Assembly (NCBI RefSeq): GCF_030766935.1
Contig: NZ_JASERL010000005.1
Span: forward strand, 186,001-250,000
From: Streptomyces sp. KL109B
GTDB lineage: Bacteria > Actinomycetota > Actinomycetes > Streptomycetales > Streptomycetaceae
Direction of reading: 5' to 3'
DNA: 64,000 bases
Shown here: positions 1 to 8,267 of the stretch, in pieces
Position numbering within the stretch: the stretch's first letter is position 1
Layout of the letters: each line of letters starts with the position of its first letter
The notes under the pieces: generated by a model
The model's input: the letters and a program-made list of their open reading frames with translations, nothing else
The model's database searches: none
What the model was told of the DNA's origin: nothing
Position numbers and translations under genes: made by a program

Positions 1-208
1 CGAACGCCTCGTGCCGGTTGCGTCCGACGAAGCGGGCGCCGACGCCGCGCGACCCGTCCAGCCAGTCGGCCGACTGGAGTTCGGCGCTGAAGCGCGGCAT
101 GAGGCCGATGTCCGTCACCAGCTCCCAGACCCGGCCCGGCGGCGCCGCGATCGTGCGCCGCGCCTCGACCGTCGGTGTGTCCGCGTACCGCGCGCCCGTC
201 CACTCCAC
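1..208 (-). CDS. SRPBCC-family protein, N-terminal part (runs off window)
   Basis: The minus-strand reading begins VEWTGARYADTPTVEARRT and continues through IAAPPGRVWELVTDIGLMPR, the usual opening of small actinobacterial SRPBCC (START-like/polyketide cyclase) proteins, whose helix-grip fold makes a hydrophobic ligand pocket. Only about 69 residues are present; the rest lies before base 1. I chose the GTG at 208 because related proteins start at the EWTGARYADTPTVE segment and a GGAG lies about 10 bases upstream; an in-frame GTG at 244 is the alternative. The ligand cannot be read from this. The HxlR gene behind it runs the same way about 100 bp upstream and may be cotranscribed. Confidence 0.7.
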   Translation of the reverse strand, partial: MEWTGARYADTPTVEARRTIAAPPGRVWELVTDIGLMPRFSAELQSADWLDGSRGVGARFVGRNRHEAF

Positions 209-314
209 CGTGCTCCACCTCTCCGTAGAACCGCCTGTGACCACGAGAGTTTCGTAGATGGACTCACTGCGTCAAGAGCAACAAGCGATCCGTGCCGACG
301 GATTCGACGCGTGT

Positions 315-812
315 TCAGCGCGTGAAGCGCTCCGCGATCTCCGGCCGCCGAGCGAGCTTCTCCGGATAGCCGGGCCCCATCCGGGCCCGCGTGTCATCGG
401 CGGTCATCGGCTCCCCGCAGTGCCCGCACACCACGGCGGCCTCGCCCTCGTGGCCGCACCGGTCGTGCTCGAAGACGACGGGCGCGCCCTCGTCCCCGGA
501 CAGCCAGCGGTTGCCCCATGCGTTCATGGCGGCGAGGACGCCGAAGAAGTCGCGGCCCTTCTCCGTGAGCACGTAGTCGTGCCGTACGGGGGCGGTGTCG
601 TAGGCGCGCTTCTCCATCAGGCCCGCCTCGACGAGGCGGCGCAGCCGCTCCGCGAGCGTCGTCCGCGCGATGCCCAGCTCCTGCTGGAACACGTCGAAGC
701 GGGTGATCCCGTAGAACGCCTCGCGCAGCACGAGCGGCGTCCACCAGTCGCCCAGGAGGTCCATGGTGCGGGCGATGGAGCAGGGCCAGTCGGCAAAGGA
801 TGTGCGCCTCAT
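315..812 (-). CDS. HxlR-family winged-helix transcriptional regulator
   Basis: 165 residues, starting MRRTSFADWPCSIARTMDLL. The N-terminal Cys (residue 11) followed by ARTMDLLGDWWTPLVLREAF and a winged-helix with ARTTLAERLRRLVEAGLMEK is characteristic of the HxlR/MarR-like family, dimeric DNA-binding proteins that often sense aldehydes or oxidants through that cysteine. The C-terminal CGHEGEAAVVCGHCGEPM segment holds further cysteines arranged as a possible small zinc site. The start at 812 fits the family; the open frame extends further upstream without recognisable sequence. It is divergent from the MoxR gene, whose start lies about 170 bp away. Its target is unknown; nearby genes are the usual candidates. 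Confidence 0.88.
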   Translation of the reverse strand: MRRTSFADWPCSIARTMDLLGDWWTPLVLREAFYGITRFDVFQQELGIARTTLAERLRRLVEAGLMEKRAYDTAPVRHDYVLTEKGRDFFGVLAAMNAWGNRWLSGDEGAPVVFEHDRCGHEGEAAVVCGHCGEPMTADDTRARMGPGYPEKLARRPEIAERFTR

Positions 813-980
813 GACCGTCAGGATACGGAGGCGGCGCGAGTGCGTCCGCAGACGAGACGGAGGAGGTCGCGGCGGGCACCGGTCGGAGTGACGTTCGCCA
901 TGAAGCCCGCGCGCCCATTGTGGGAGGACCGCCCGCATGATCACCTGAAAGGACGCCAACGCACCGAGCAGGAGGCCCCG

Positions 981-1838
981 TTGTTCGCTTCAGTGGACGA
1001 AGTCACCACGCGCCTGGCCGAGACCGGCTATCTGGCCTCGCCCGCCGTGGCGACCACCGTCTTCCTGGCCGCGAGGCTCGGCAAGCCGCTGCTCGTCGAG
1101 GGGCCCGCGGGCGTCGGCAAGACGGAGCTGGCGAAGGCGGTCGCGGAGATCAGTGACGCGCGCCTGATCCGGCTCCAGTGCTACGAGGGTGTCGACGAGA
1201 GCCGCGCGCTCTACGAGTGGAACCACGCCAAGCAGCTGCTGCGCATCACGGCGGGCCGCGACGAGACCTGGGACCAGACCCGCACCGACATCTTCAGCGA
1301 GGAGTTCCTCCTCTCCCGCCCGCTGCTCACCGCGATCCGCGGCGACGACGCGAAGGTCCTGCTCATCGACGAGATGGACAAGGCGGACGTGGAGGTGGAG
1401 GGCCTGCTGCTCGAAGTGCTCTCCGACTTCCAGGTGACGGTTCCGGAGCTGGGCACCATCGCCGCCACCCAGCACCCCTTCGTCGTCCTCACCTCCAACG
1501 CGAGCCGTGAGCTGTCCGAGGCGCTGCGCCGCCGCTGCCTCTTCCTCCACATCGGCTTCCCGGAGGAGGAGTTGGAGCGCCGCATCGTGGCCCTGAAGGT
1601 GCCCGAGCTCGACTCCGTGCTCGCCGAGTCCCTCGTACGGGTCGTGGGCGCGCTGCGCGCCATGGATCTGCGCAAGGTGCCCTCGGTGGCGGAGACCGTG
1701 GACTGGGCGCGCACGCTGCTCGCGCTCGGCGCGGACCGCCTGGACGAGGAGGTCGTACGGGCGTCCCTCGGCGTCGTACTGAAGCATCAGGAGGACGTGA
1801 ACACGGCGACGGCCAAGCTCGACCTGGACGCGGTGTGA
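981..1838 (+). CDS. MoxR/CoxD-type AAA+ ATPase
   Basis: 285 residues if started at the TTG at 981, preceded at 5 bases by AGGAGG (970-975) and giving the expected opening MFASVDEVTTRLAETGYLAS. An in-frame ATG at 900 would add unrelated residues. Walker A is GPAGVGKTE (about residues 41-49) and Walker B VLLIDEMDKAD, followed by a sensor-1 segment VVLTSNASRELSEALRRRCL, all typical of MoxR AAA+ ATPases. Such proteins act with a VWA partner as chaperones that insert metals or activate enzymes; CoxD does this for the Mo/Cu centre of CO dehydrogenase. The next gene overlaps by 4 bp and is such a VWA partner. Probable clients are molybdenum hydroxylases such as the one at 13-17 kb. Confidence 0.9.
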   Translation: MFASVDEVTTRLAETGYLASPAVATTVFLAARLGKPLLVEGPAGVGKTELAKAVAEISDARLIRLQCYEGVDESRALYEWNHAKQLLRITAGRDETWDQTRTDIFSEEFLLSRPLLTAIRGDDAKVLLIDEMDKADVEVEGLLLEVLSDFQVTVPELGTIAATQHPFVVLTSNASRELSEALRRRCLFLHIGFPEEELERRIVALKVPELDSVLAESLVRVVGALRAMDLRKVPSVAETVDWARTLLALGADRLDEEVVRASLGVVLKHQEDVNTATAKLDLDAV

Positions 1839-3187
1839 GCGCCGAGCCTTCGGTCACCGACCGCGTCACCTCCCTCGTACGGGCGCTGCGCGCGCACGGC
1901 ATCCGGATCGGTACCGGCGAGAGCGTGGACGCCGCGCAGGCGGTCGCCGCGCTCGGCCTCGACAGCCGGGACCATCTGCGGGAGGGCCTGGCGTCCGCGC
2001 TGCTGCACGACCACGGGCAGCGCGCGGTCTTCGACCCGGTCTTCGACGTGTACTTCCCGCGCGCGGTGGGTGCGCCGGGGGCCACTGCCGGCGACCGGGA
2101 CAGTCTGCGCGAGCGGCTGACCGAGGCACTCGCCACGAACGACCGCGCGGCGATCGCCCGCCTCGCGGCCGAGGCGCTTGACGCGCTGGGCGGCTACGAC
2201 GCGAACGGCTGGTCCTCGCAGCAGACCCTGAACCGGCTGCGTCCGCAGACCCTCCTCGCCCCCGCCATGTCGGCCATCCGGGCCGGCGGCAGCGGCCAGT
2301 CCGGGGCGTTCACCGACCGGATCGAGGCGGACGAGGTCCGCCGCCGCATCGAGGAGTTCCGCGAAGGGGTGCGCGGCGAGGCCCGCCGCAGGGTCGCGGA
2401 GGCCCGCAACCGTGACGAGCTGGCGCGCCGCATGCCGGTGCAGACGCCCGACCGCACCGTGTTCCTCTACGCGGACAAGGCCCAGCTCGCCGAATTGCGC
2501 CGCACCGTCCACCCCTTGGCGCGCAAGCTGGCGACCCGGCTCGCGGCCCGCAGGCGGCGCGCGGCCCGCGGCCGCATCGACCTGCGCCGCACGCTGCGCG
2601 GTTCGCTGTCCACGGGCGGCGTCCCGATGCGCCCCGTCCTGCGCAAGCGCCGCCCGTCGCGTCCGGAGCTGGTGCTCCTGTGTGATGTGTCGGGCTCGGT
2701 GGCCGGGTTCGCGAACTTCACGATGCTGCTGGTCCAGGCCCTGCACGACCAGTTCAGCAAGATCCGTGTCTTCGCCTTCGTGAACCGGATCGACGAGGTC
2801 ACCGACCTCATCGCGCACGGCGCCGCCGACGCGGACGGGCTCGGCGCCCGGATCTCCTCCGAGGCGACGCTGACCGGCTGGCACGGCAGCAGCGACTACG
2901 GCACGGCGCTCGGCGAGTTCGTCGAGCGCTACGAGTCCGCCGTCGGCCCCCGCAGCACCGTCTTCGTCCTCGGCGACGCCCGCAACAACCAGCAGAGCCC
3001 CAACCTCCCGGCGCTGCGCCGCGTCGCCCGCGCCGCCCGCCGCACGTACTGGCTCAACCCGGAACCCCGCTCCCAGTGGGACACGGGCGACTCGGCGGCG
3101 GCCACGTACGCGGAGGTCGTGCCCATGCACGAGTGCCGCAACGCGCGGCAGCTGAGCGCGCTGGTGGGGCGCCTGCTGCCCGTATAG
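1835..3187 (+). CDS. CoxE-type VWA domain protein
   Basis: 450 residues. It starts at a GTG overlapping the ATPase stop (GTGA), so translation is probably coupled. The C-terminal half carries a von Willebrand A domain: VLLCDVSGSVAGF gives the MIDAS DxSxS motif (D284, S286, S288), followed by FAFVNRIDEVTDL and a late Asp in VFVLGDARNN. The N-terminal half is an arginine-rich helical region usual in CoxE proteins. MoxR/VWA pairs work as a metal-dependent chaperone machine; in the cox system CoxD and CoxE mature the Mo-containing dehydrogenase. The gene ends in an arginine-rich segment and YAEVVPMHECRNARQLSALV, a normal terminus for the family. The client is inferred only. Confidence 0.9.
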   Translation: MSAEPSVTDRVTSLVRALRAHGIRIGTGESVDAAQAVAALGLDSRDHLREGLASALLHDHGQRAVFDPVFDVYFPRAVGAPGATAGDRDSLRERLTEALATNDRAAIARLAAEALDALGGYDANGWSSQQTLNRLRPQTLLAPAMSAIRAGGSGQSGAFTDRIEADEVRRRIEEFREGVRGEARRRVAEARNRDELARRMPVQTPDRTVFLYADKAQLAELRRTVHPLARKLATRLAARRRRAARGRIDLRRTLRGSLSTGGVPMRPVLRKRRPSRPELVLLCDVSGSVAGFANFTMLLVQALHDQFSKIRVFAFVNRIDEVTDLIAHGAADADGLGARISSEATLTGWHGSSDYGTALGEFVERYESAVGPRSTVFVLGDARNNQQSPNLPALRRVARAARRTYWLNPEPRSQWDTGDSAAATYAEVVPMHECRNARQLSALVGRLLPV

Positions 3188-3225
3188 CGTGGCCGAAAGG
3201 TGCCACGACCGGGACGGAGGCCTCG

Positions 3226-4296
3226 ATGCAGGCCGCGATGAAGGCCGTGCCGAAGGCGGACGGCCGCGACGCGTTCTTCGACAACGCGAAGTACCTGGCG
3301 ATCGTCCTCGTCGCGCTCGGTCACGCCTGGGAGCCGCTGCGCGGGGACAGCCGCGCGGCGTCCGCGCTCTACTTCACGGTCTATACGTTCCACATGCCGG
3401 CCTTCATCGTGATCTCCGGCTACTTCTCGCGCTCCTGGGACGCCGGCCCGCGACGGATGAAACGCCTCGTCACGGGCGTGCTCGTGCCGTACGTGATCTT
3501 CGAGATCGCGTACACCTTCTTCAAGCGCACGGTCGGCGACGACCCGGACTACCCGATCACCCTGCTCGACCCCTGGTATCTGACCTGGTTCCTGATCGCG
3601 CTGTTCATCTGGCGCGTCACCACCCCACTGTGGAAGATCATCCGCGCTCCGCTGCCACTGTCCCTCGCCATCGCCGTGCTCGCCGCCGTCTCCCCCGACA
3701 TCGGCGACGACCTCGACCTCCAGCGGGTGCTGCAGTTCCTGCCGTTCTTCGTGCTGGGCCTGTGCCTGCGGCCGGAGCACTTCAGCCTGGTGCGGCGCCG
3801 CGAGGCCCGGATCATCGCCGTGCCGGTGTTCGCGAGCGCGCTGCTCGTGGCGTACTGGGCGGCGCCGCGGATGACCGCCGCCTGGTTCTACCGCCGCGAC
3901 AGCGCGCAGGAACTGGGGGCGCCTGGCTGGACGGGCGCGGTGATGACGCTCGCCCTGTTCGGCTGCTCGGTGATCCTGATGGCCTGCTTCTTCGCGTGGG
4001 TTCCGGGCCGCCGCATGTGGTGCACGGCGCTCGGCGCGGGCACCCTGTACGGCTATCTGCTGCACGGCTTCCTGGCGAAGGGCTCGCGCTACTGGGGCTG
4101 GTACGACCACCACTGGATCCACACGCCGCTCGGTGAGATCACCGTCACCGTGATCGCGGCGACCGTCATCACGGTGCTGTGCACCCGGCCCGTGCGATGG
4201 CTGTTCCACTGGGCCATGGAGCCCGAGATGAAGTGGGCCTTCAAACCGGAGCCCGAACGCTCCGACAGCGGCGGCCGCCAGGAGACCCGTACATAG
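3226..4296 (+). CDS. Acyltransferase-3 family integral membrane protein
   Basis: 356 residues from ATG 3226, chosen because GGAGG lies 5 bases upstream. DAFFDNAKYLAIVLVALGHA places the family His in the first membrane helix, followed by about ten hydrophobic segments (for example FIVISGYF, YVIFEIAYTFF, FFVLGLCL, TLYGYLLHGFL). This is the fold of acyltransferase-3/fucose 4-O-acetylase-like proteins, which move acyl groups from cytoplasmic acyl-CoA to sugars or lipids at the membrane. The C-terminus is a polar tail. The acceptor cannot be read from sequence. It follows coxE by 38 bp on the same strand and may be read through from it, with no obvious functional tie. Confidence 0.88.
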   Translation: MQAAMKAVPKADGRDAFFDNAKYLAIVLVALGHAWEPLRGDSRAASALYFTVYTFHMPAFIVISGYFSRSWDAGPRRMKRLVTGVLVPYVIFEIAYTFFKRTVGDDPDYPITLLDPWYLTWFLIALFIWRVTTPLWKIIRAPLPLSLAIAVLAAVSPDIGDDLDLQRVLQFLPFFVLGLCLRPEHFSLVRRREARIIAVPVFASALLVAYWAAPRMTAAWFYRRDSAQELGAPGWTGAVMTLALFGCSVILMACFFAWVPGRRMWCTALGAGTLYGYLLHGFLAKGSRYWGWYDHHWIHTPLGEITVTVIAATVITVLCTRPVRWLFHWAMEPEMKWAFKPEPERSDSGGRQETRT

Positions 4297-4323
4297 GAAA
4301 CCGGGCCACTCGGGTACGTCGCG

Positions 4324-4350
4324 GTTTCCTCGGCGCAACGCCGCGGAAAC
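4324..4350. promoter_or_regulatory. 27-bp inverted repeat before the nucleobase permease
   Basis: The 171-bp gap between the acyltransferase and the permease contains a near-perfect inverted repeat: GTTTCC-T-CGGCG, a CAA loop, then CGCCG-C-GGAAAC, 12-bp arms with one mismatch. A second copy of the outer arm (GGAAACC) sits just upstream at about 4295. It may be an operator of a purine-responsive regulator or the terminator of the upstream gene; no T-run follows, which favours an operator. A weaker CACCGG/CCGGTG dyad lies at about 4375-4402. Confidence 0.45.
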
Positions 4351-4467
4351 ACCTCCTCCCTAGCGTCCCCCTCACACCGGTCATGGCTGCAACGGCCGGT
4401 GTGCGCCCGGTGGTTGACGTACACCGGCGCTAACCAGCCGTCTTCCACCGAGCTGTGAGGAGGAACG

Positions 4468-5838
4468 ATGGCTGTCGCCGAGCATGAGCATGCCGTCGCG
4501 CCCGCGGAGCGCGAAGCCCCGCACCCCGTCGACGTACGACCACCGCTGCGCCGGCTGGTGCCGCTGAGCCTGCAGCATCTGCTCGTCGCCTACGCGGGCA
4601 TGGCCACCATGCCGCTGCTGGTGGGCACCGCACTGCACCTGCCCGAGGACCGGATCCGGCTGCTGATCAGCGCGAACCTGCTGGTCAGCGGGATCGCGAC
4701 GGTGTTGCAGTCGATGGGCGTGAAGTGGTTCGGGGCGCGGCTGCCGATCGTCATGGGGTCGACGTTCACCGCGATCACCCCGGCCATTCTCATCGGCGAG
4801 GAGCACGGGCTCGCCGCGGTCTTCGGAGCCACCCTCGTGTCCGGGCTCGTGACGGTCGCCCTCGCGCCCTGGTTCGGGCGGTGGCTGCACCTGTTTCCGC
4901 CGCTGGTGACCGGGACCGTCATCGCGGTGATCGGGTTCTCCCTGGTGCCGTCGGCGGCCGGGCTCGTCGCGGGTGACGGGGACGGCGGTACCGGTGGCCG
5001 CGGGCTCGTGCTCGCGGCGGTGACGGTGCTGCTCGTCGTCCTCGTGGAACGGCTCGCGCCGCCCGCGCTCGCCCGGTTCTCGGTGCTCGTCGCGATGGCC
5101 GCGGGGACGCTGCTCGCGCTGCCGCTCGGCCTCTTCGACGGCGCGGCGGTCACCGACGCGCGCGCCGTGACGGCCCCCGATCCGACCGCGTTCGGGGCGC
5201 CCACGTTCCTCGTGCCGGCGATCGCGGCGATGCTCGTCGTGCAGCTCGTGAACATGGTGGAGTCCGTCGGCGACACCCTCGCGGTCGGCCAGATCGTCGG
5301 CCGCGGCGACGACGCTCCCACCGTCGTACGGGCGCTGCGCGCGGACGGCGCCGCCACCGTGCTGTCCGGGGCCCTCACCTCCTTCCCCGTCGTGACGTTC
5401 GGGCAGTCGGTGGGTCTGGTGAGCGTGACACGGGTGAAGAGCCGTCATGTCGTGGCGCTGTCCGGTGTGTTGATGGTGGTGCTCGCGTTCGTGCCGGTGC
5501 TCGGGGCGGCCGTCGCCGCCGTGCCGGGACCGGTGCTCGGCGGAGTGTCGCTCGTCATGTTCGGGACCGTGGGAGCGGTCGGGCTCCGCATCCTGGCGCG
5601 CGCCGAGCTGACCGAGCCGCGCAATCTCCTGACCGTCGCGCTCGCCTTCGCGCTCGGCATGATCCCGGTCGGCGCGCCGGACTTCTACGCGCCGCTCCCC
5701 TCGTACGTACGCACCGTCCTGGACAGCGGCATCGCGGTCACCGGGATCGTGGCGTTCCTGCTCAACCTGCTGTTCCACCACGCGCCCCGCCGCACGTCCC
5801 AGCACACGTCCCGCCCGCGGAAGGAAGTCACCCGATGA
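4468..5838 (+). CDS. NCS2-family nucleobase:cation symporter (xanthine/uracil permease type)
   Basis: 456 residues, with GAGGAGG 5 bases before the ATG. The N-terminal SLQHLLVAYAGMATMPLL carries the QH motif of the nucleobase-ascorbate transporter family, and about 12-14 hydrophobic segments follow. NMVESVGDTLAVGQIVGRGD is the substrate-site helix, and QSVGLVSVTRVKSRHV is the signature loop, with Ser where most members have Asn after Gln. Such proteins bring purines or pyrimidines across the cytoplasmic membrane with H+ or Na+. The stop overlaps the ATG of the deaminase gene (ATGA), so uptake and deamination are probably coupled. The substrate is most likely a purine such as xanthine, guanine or an oxidised guanine. 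Confidence 0.92.
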   Translation: MAVAEHEHAVAPAEREAPHPVDVRPPLRRLVPLSLQHLLVAYAGMATMPLLVGTALHLPEDRIRLLISANLLVSGIATVLQSMGVKWFGARLPIVMGSTFTAITPAILIGEEHGLAAVFGATLVSGLVTVALAPWFGRWLHLFPPLVTGTVIAVIGFSLVPSAAGLVAGDGDGGTGGRGLVLAAVTVLLVVLVERLAPPALARFSVLVAMAAGTLLALPLGLFDGAAVTDARAVTAPDPTAFGAPTFLVPAIAAMLVVQLVNMVESVGDTLAVGQIVGRGDDAPTVVRALRADGAATVLSGALTSFPVVTFGQSVGLVSVTRVKSRHVVALSGVLMVVLAFVPVLGAAVAAVPGPVLGGVSLVMFGTVGAVGLRILARAELTEPRNLLTVALAFALGMIPVGAPDFYAPLPSYVRTVLDSGIAVTGIVAFLLNLLFHHAPRRTSQHTSRPRKEVTR

Positions 5839-7169
5839 CACACGACGTCGACGTGATCACGGATGTGACGGTGTTCAGCGGCGGGCGCTGGCTGCCGGGA
5901 ACGGACGTCCACCTGGCGGACGGACGCGTGACGGCCCTCGTACCACACGGTGAACTCCCCTACGGCAGCCGCGTGTTGGACGGCTCCGGCGGACACCTCA
6001 CCGCCGGCCTCGTGAACACTCACACCCACCTCTTCCAGGCCGGTCTGCGCGGCATCGGCGAGGGGCTCGGACTGCTCGCGTGGCTGAGCGCCGTCGGCGA
6101 GGAGGCGGCGCTGCTCACCCCCGAGCGGGCCTACGCGACCGCTGCCGCCGCGGCTGCCGAGGCGCTGCGCTCCGGCACCACCACGCTCGTCGAGCACATG
6201 TGGCCGCACCCCTCGCCCGAGGTGCACGACGCGGTGCTGCGGGCACTCAAGGACAGCGGTGTGCGGGCGGTGCTGTGCCGGGGCGTCGCCGACCGGGTGG
6301 ACCGAAGCCGCAAGTGGGGCTTCGATCCCCGCCTGACGCAGCCGCTCAAGGAGGCGCTCGCGCACACCGACGAACTGATCGCCGCGGCACACGGCAGCCG
6401 GGTGGACATCGGCGTGGCCGTGCCCAATCCGCGGTGCCTGACGCCGGACGGAATGGCCGAGGTACGCGCGTACGCCGACGAACGCGCCCTGCCCGTCTCA
6501 CTGCACCTCCTCGAAACCACCACGGACGACTCGATGTGCCGTGAGCACACGGGAGTCGGCGCCGTCGAGTATCTGGAGCGCGCCGGGTTCCTGTGGGAGC
6601 GGCTGCTCGCCGTGCACTGCGTGGAGCTGGACGCGGCGGGCCGCGCGACGCTCGCCGAGCACGGTGTCGGTGTCTCGTACAACCCGCTCAGCAACATGCG
6701 GCTCGGCAGCGGCATCGCCCCCGTGCCCGCGATGCTGGAGGCGGGCCTGGACGTCGGCCTCGGCGTCGACGGGGCCGCGAGCAATGACACGCAGGACATC
6801 CTGGAGGCGCTGCGGATCGGCGCGTATCTGCAACGGGCGGCGCACCGCAAGGCCGAACTGTTCGGCTTCCCCGAGATGTTCGCGCTGGCGGCGGGCGGCG
6901 CGAACCGGGTGCTCGGCCTGGAGGAGAACGTGGACGGCGGCATCCGCGTCGGCCTGCGCGCCGACCTCGTCCTGCACCGCTTCGACCGCGACTACGCCTG
7001 CCTTCCCGTACGTGACCCGGGGGCGACGCTGCTGACGTGCGCGGGCAGCAGGACGGTGGCGGCGGTGCTGGTCGACGGCGAGGTACTGGTCCGCGACGGC
7101 GAACACGTCCACCTCCCGTCCCAGGAACTGGCGGCGAACCTCGCGCATTCACGCCACTACGGCGACTGA
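5835..7169 (+). CDS. Amidohydrolase-family deaminase (8-oxoguanine/guanine deaminase type)
   Basis: 444 residues, coupled to the permease by an ATGA overlap. The metal-dependent hydrolase signature is complete: NTHTHLFQ (H63, H65), the beta-5/beta-6 histidines in SLHLLET and AVHCVEL, and the catalytic Asp in GVDGAASNDTQDIL. The segment HVGVSYNPLSNMRLGSGIAPV is that of the TrzN/AtzB/8-oxoguanine-deaminase subgroup, which removes amino groups from purine or triazine rings. Together with the permease this suggests uptake and deamination of guanine-like bases, with 8-oxoguanine the best guess. The C-terminus RHYGD and its TGA coincide with a partial copy of the intergenic GGCGATTGA repeat that follows. 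Confidence 0.88.
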   Translation: MTHDVDVITDVTVFSGGRWLPGTDVHLADGRVTALVPHGELPYGSRVLDGSGGHLTAGLVNTHTHLFQAGLRGIGEGLGLLAWLSAVGEEAALLTPERAYATAAAAAAEALRSGTTTLVEHMWPHPSPEVHDAVLRALKDSGVRAVLCRGVADRVDRSRKWGFDPRLTQPLKEALAHTDELIAAAHGSRVDIGVAVPNPRCLTPDGMAEVRAYADERALPVSLHLLETTTDDSMCREHTGVGAVEYLERAGFLWERLLAVHCVELDAAGRATLAEHGVGVSYNPLSNMRLGSGIAPVPAMLEAGLDVGLGVDGAASNDTQDILEALRIGAYLQRAAHRKAELFGFPEMFALAAGGANRVLGLEENVDGGIRVGLRADLVLHRFDRDYACLPVRDPGATLLTCAGSRTVAAVLVDGEVLVRDGEHVHLPSQELAANLAHSRHYGD

Positions 7170-7178
7170 GCAGGCCTT

Positions 7179-7227
7179 TCAAGCCCCTGCGGCGATTGAG
7201 CAGCGGGGCCCGGGGCAGAGCCCCGCG
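7179..7227 (+). repeat. Streptomyces-type intergenic REP element with terminator-like hairpin
   Basis: TCAAGCCCCTGCGGCGATTGA (TCAA/TTGA ends) followed by a hairpin with GCGGGGC and GCCCCGC arms. Related copies occur at about 12.05, 17.8-18.0, 19.3-19.5, 46.3 and 50.6 kb. Placed between the deaminase and oxygenase genes, it may attenuate or terminate transcription. Confidence 0.8.
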
Positions 7228-7265
7228 ACCGCAACCACGAGTCACCTCAAGGAGCGACACCCGCA

Positions 7266-8246
7266 ATGAACACGTACACCCTCGACGAACTGGCCAAGGA
7301 AACCCGCATGGGCGGCGCCGGAACGGAGACCGCCGCCCGCGAGATCCGCCGCATCGACCTCACCGACTTCGACACCCGCAAGGCGGAGATCACCGAGGAG
7401 TTGTGGTCCGCCGCGACGGACATCGGCTTCTTCCAGCTCGTCAACCACGGCATCGAACAGGACACCGTGGACGGCGCGTTCGCCGACGCCGCCCGCTTCT
7501 TCGCGCTGCCGGAGCACACCAAGGCCCGGCACGCCCTGAAGAAGGGCCTCAACTCCGGCTGGGAGTCCATGACTCAGGTACGCCCGTCGATCGGTACGCC
7601 GGACCAGAAGGAGTCGTACCAGCTGACCCGCCCGCACATGGAAGGACTGTGGCCGGACGACGCGCTGCCGGAGTTCCGGGAGCGCACGCTCGCCTTCGAG
7701 GCACGCTGCCGCGAACTCGCGATGCGCGTACTCGGCTGCTTCGCCGACAAGTTGGGCCTGCCCGAGGGCTTCTTCGCACGGGCCCACGACCCGGCGAGCG
7801 CGCAGTACCAGTCGACGCTGCGGATGCTGCACTACTTCGCCGTGCCCGAGGACGCCGAGATCCCGGCGGACGTGTGGCGGGCGGGCGCGCACACCGACTT
7901 CGACTGCCTCACCCTGCTGTTCCAGCGGGACGGGCAGGGCGGCCTGCAGGTGTGTCCGGGGAAGGAGGCCGAGGCGCAGGAGTGGACACCGGTCGAGCCC
8001 GCCGACTCCGTCATCACCTGCAACATCGGTGACATGCTGACGCGTTGGAGCGACGACCGCCTGCCGTCGAACTTCCACCGGGTGAGGTCCCCGGGCCCCG
8101 GCGACGACCGCTCCGCCCGCTACAGCATCGCGTTCTTCGCGCAGGCGGACCGTGACGTGCTGATCGAGGGACCGCGGCACCGCTACCCGCCGATCACCGC
8201 CGCCGACTACATCCAGCAACGGATCGCAGCCAACTTCACCAACTAG
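7266..8246 (+). CDS. 2-oxoglutarate/Fe(II)-dependent oxygenase, isopenicillin N synthase family
   Basis: 326 residues. The double-stranded beta-helix residues are all visible: iron ligands H209 and D211 in GAHTDFD and H271 in SNFHRV, and the 2-oxoglutarate-binding R285 with Ser in RYSIAFF. The N-terminal DIGFFQLVNHGI is the conserved opening of the IPNS/flavonol-synthase-like group, soluble enzymes that hydroxylate or demethylate small molecules using O2 and 2-oxoglutarate. GAGCGACACC lies upstream as a weak ribosome site. It follows the permease/deaminase pair on the same strand, separated only by a repeat element, so a purine-derived substrate is plausible but inferred. Nothing in the sequence fixes the substrate. 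Confidence 0.88.
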   Translation: MNTYTLDELAKETRMGGAGTETAAREIRRIDLTDFDTRKAEITEELWSAATDIGFFQLVNHGIEQDTVDGAFADAARFFALPEHTKARHALKKGLNSGWESMTQVRPSIGTPDQKESYQLTRPHMEGLWPDDALPEFRERTLAFEARCRELAMRVLGCFADKLGLPEGFFARAHDPASAQYQSTLRMLHYFAVPEDAEIPADVWRAGAHTDFDCLTLLFQRDGQGGLQVCPGKEAEAQEWTPVEPADSVITCNIGDMLTRWSDDRLPSNFHRVRSPGPGDDRSARYSIAFFAQADRDVLIEGPRHRYPPITAADYIQQRIAANFTN

Positions 8247-8267
8247 GGCCCGCGCCCGGCGTCAACA

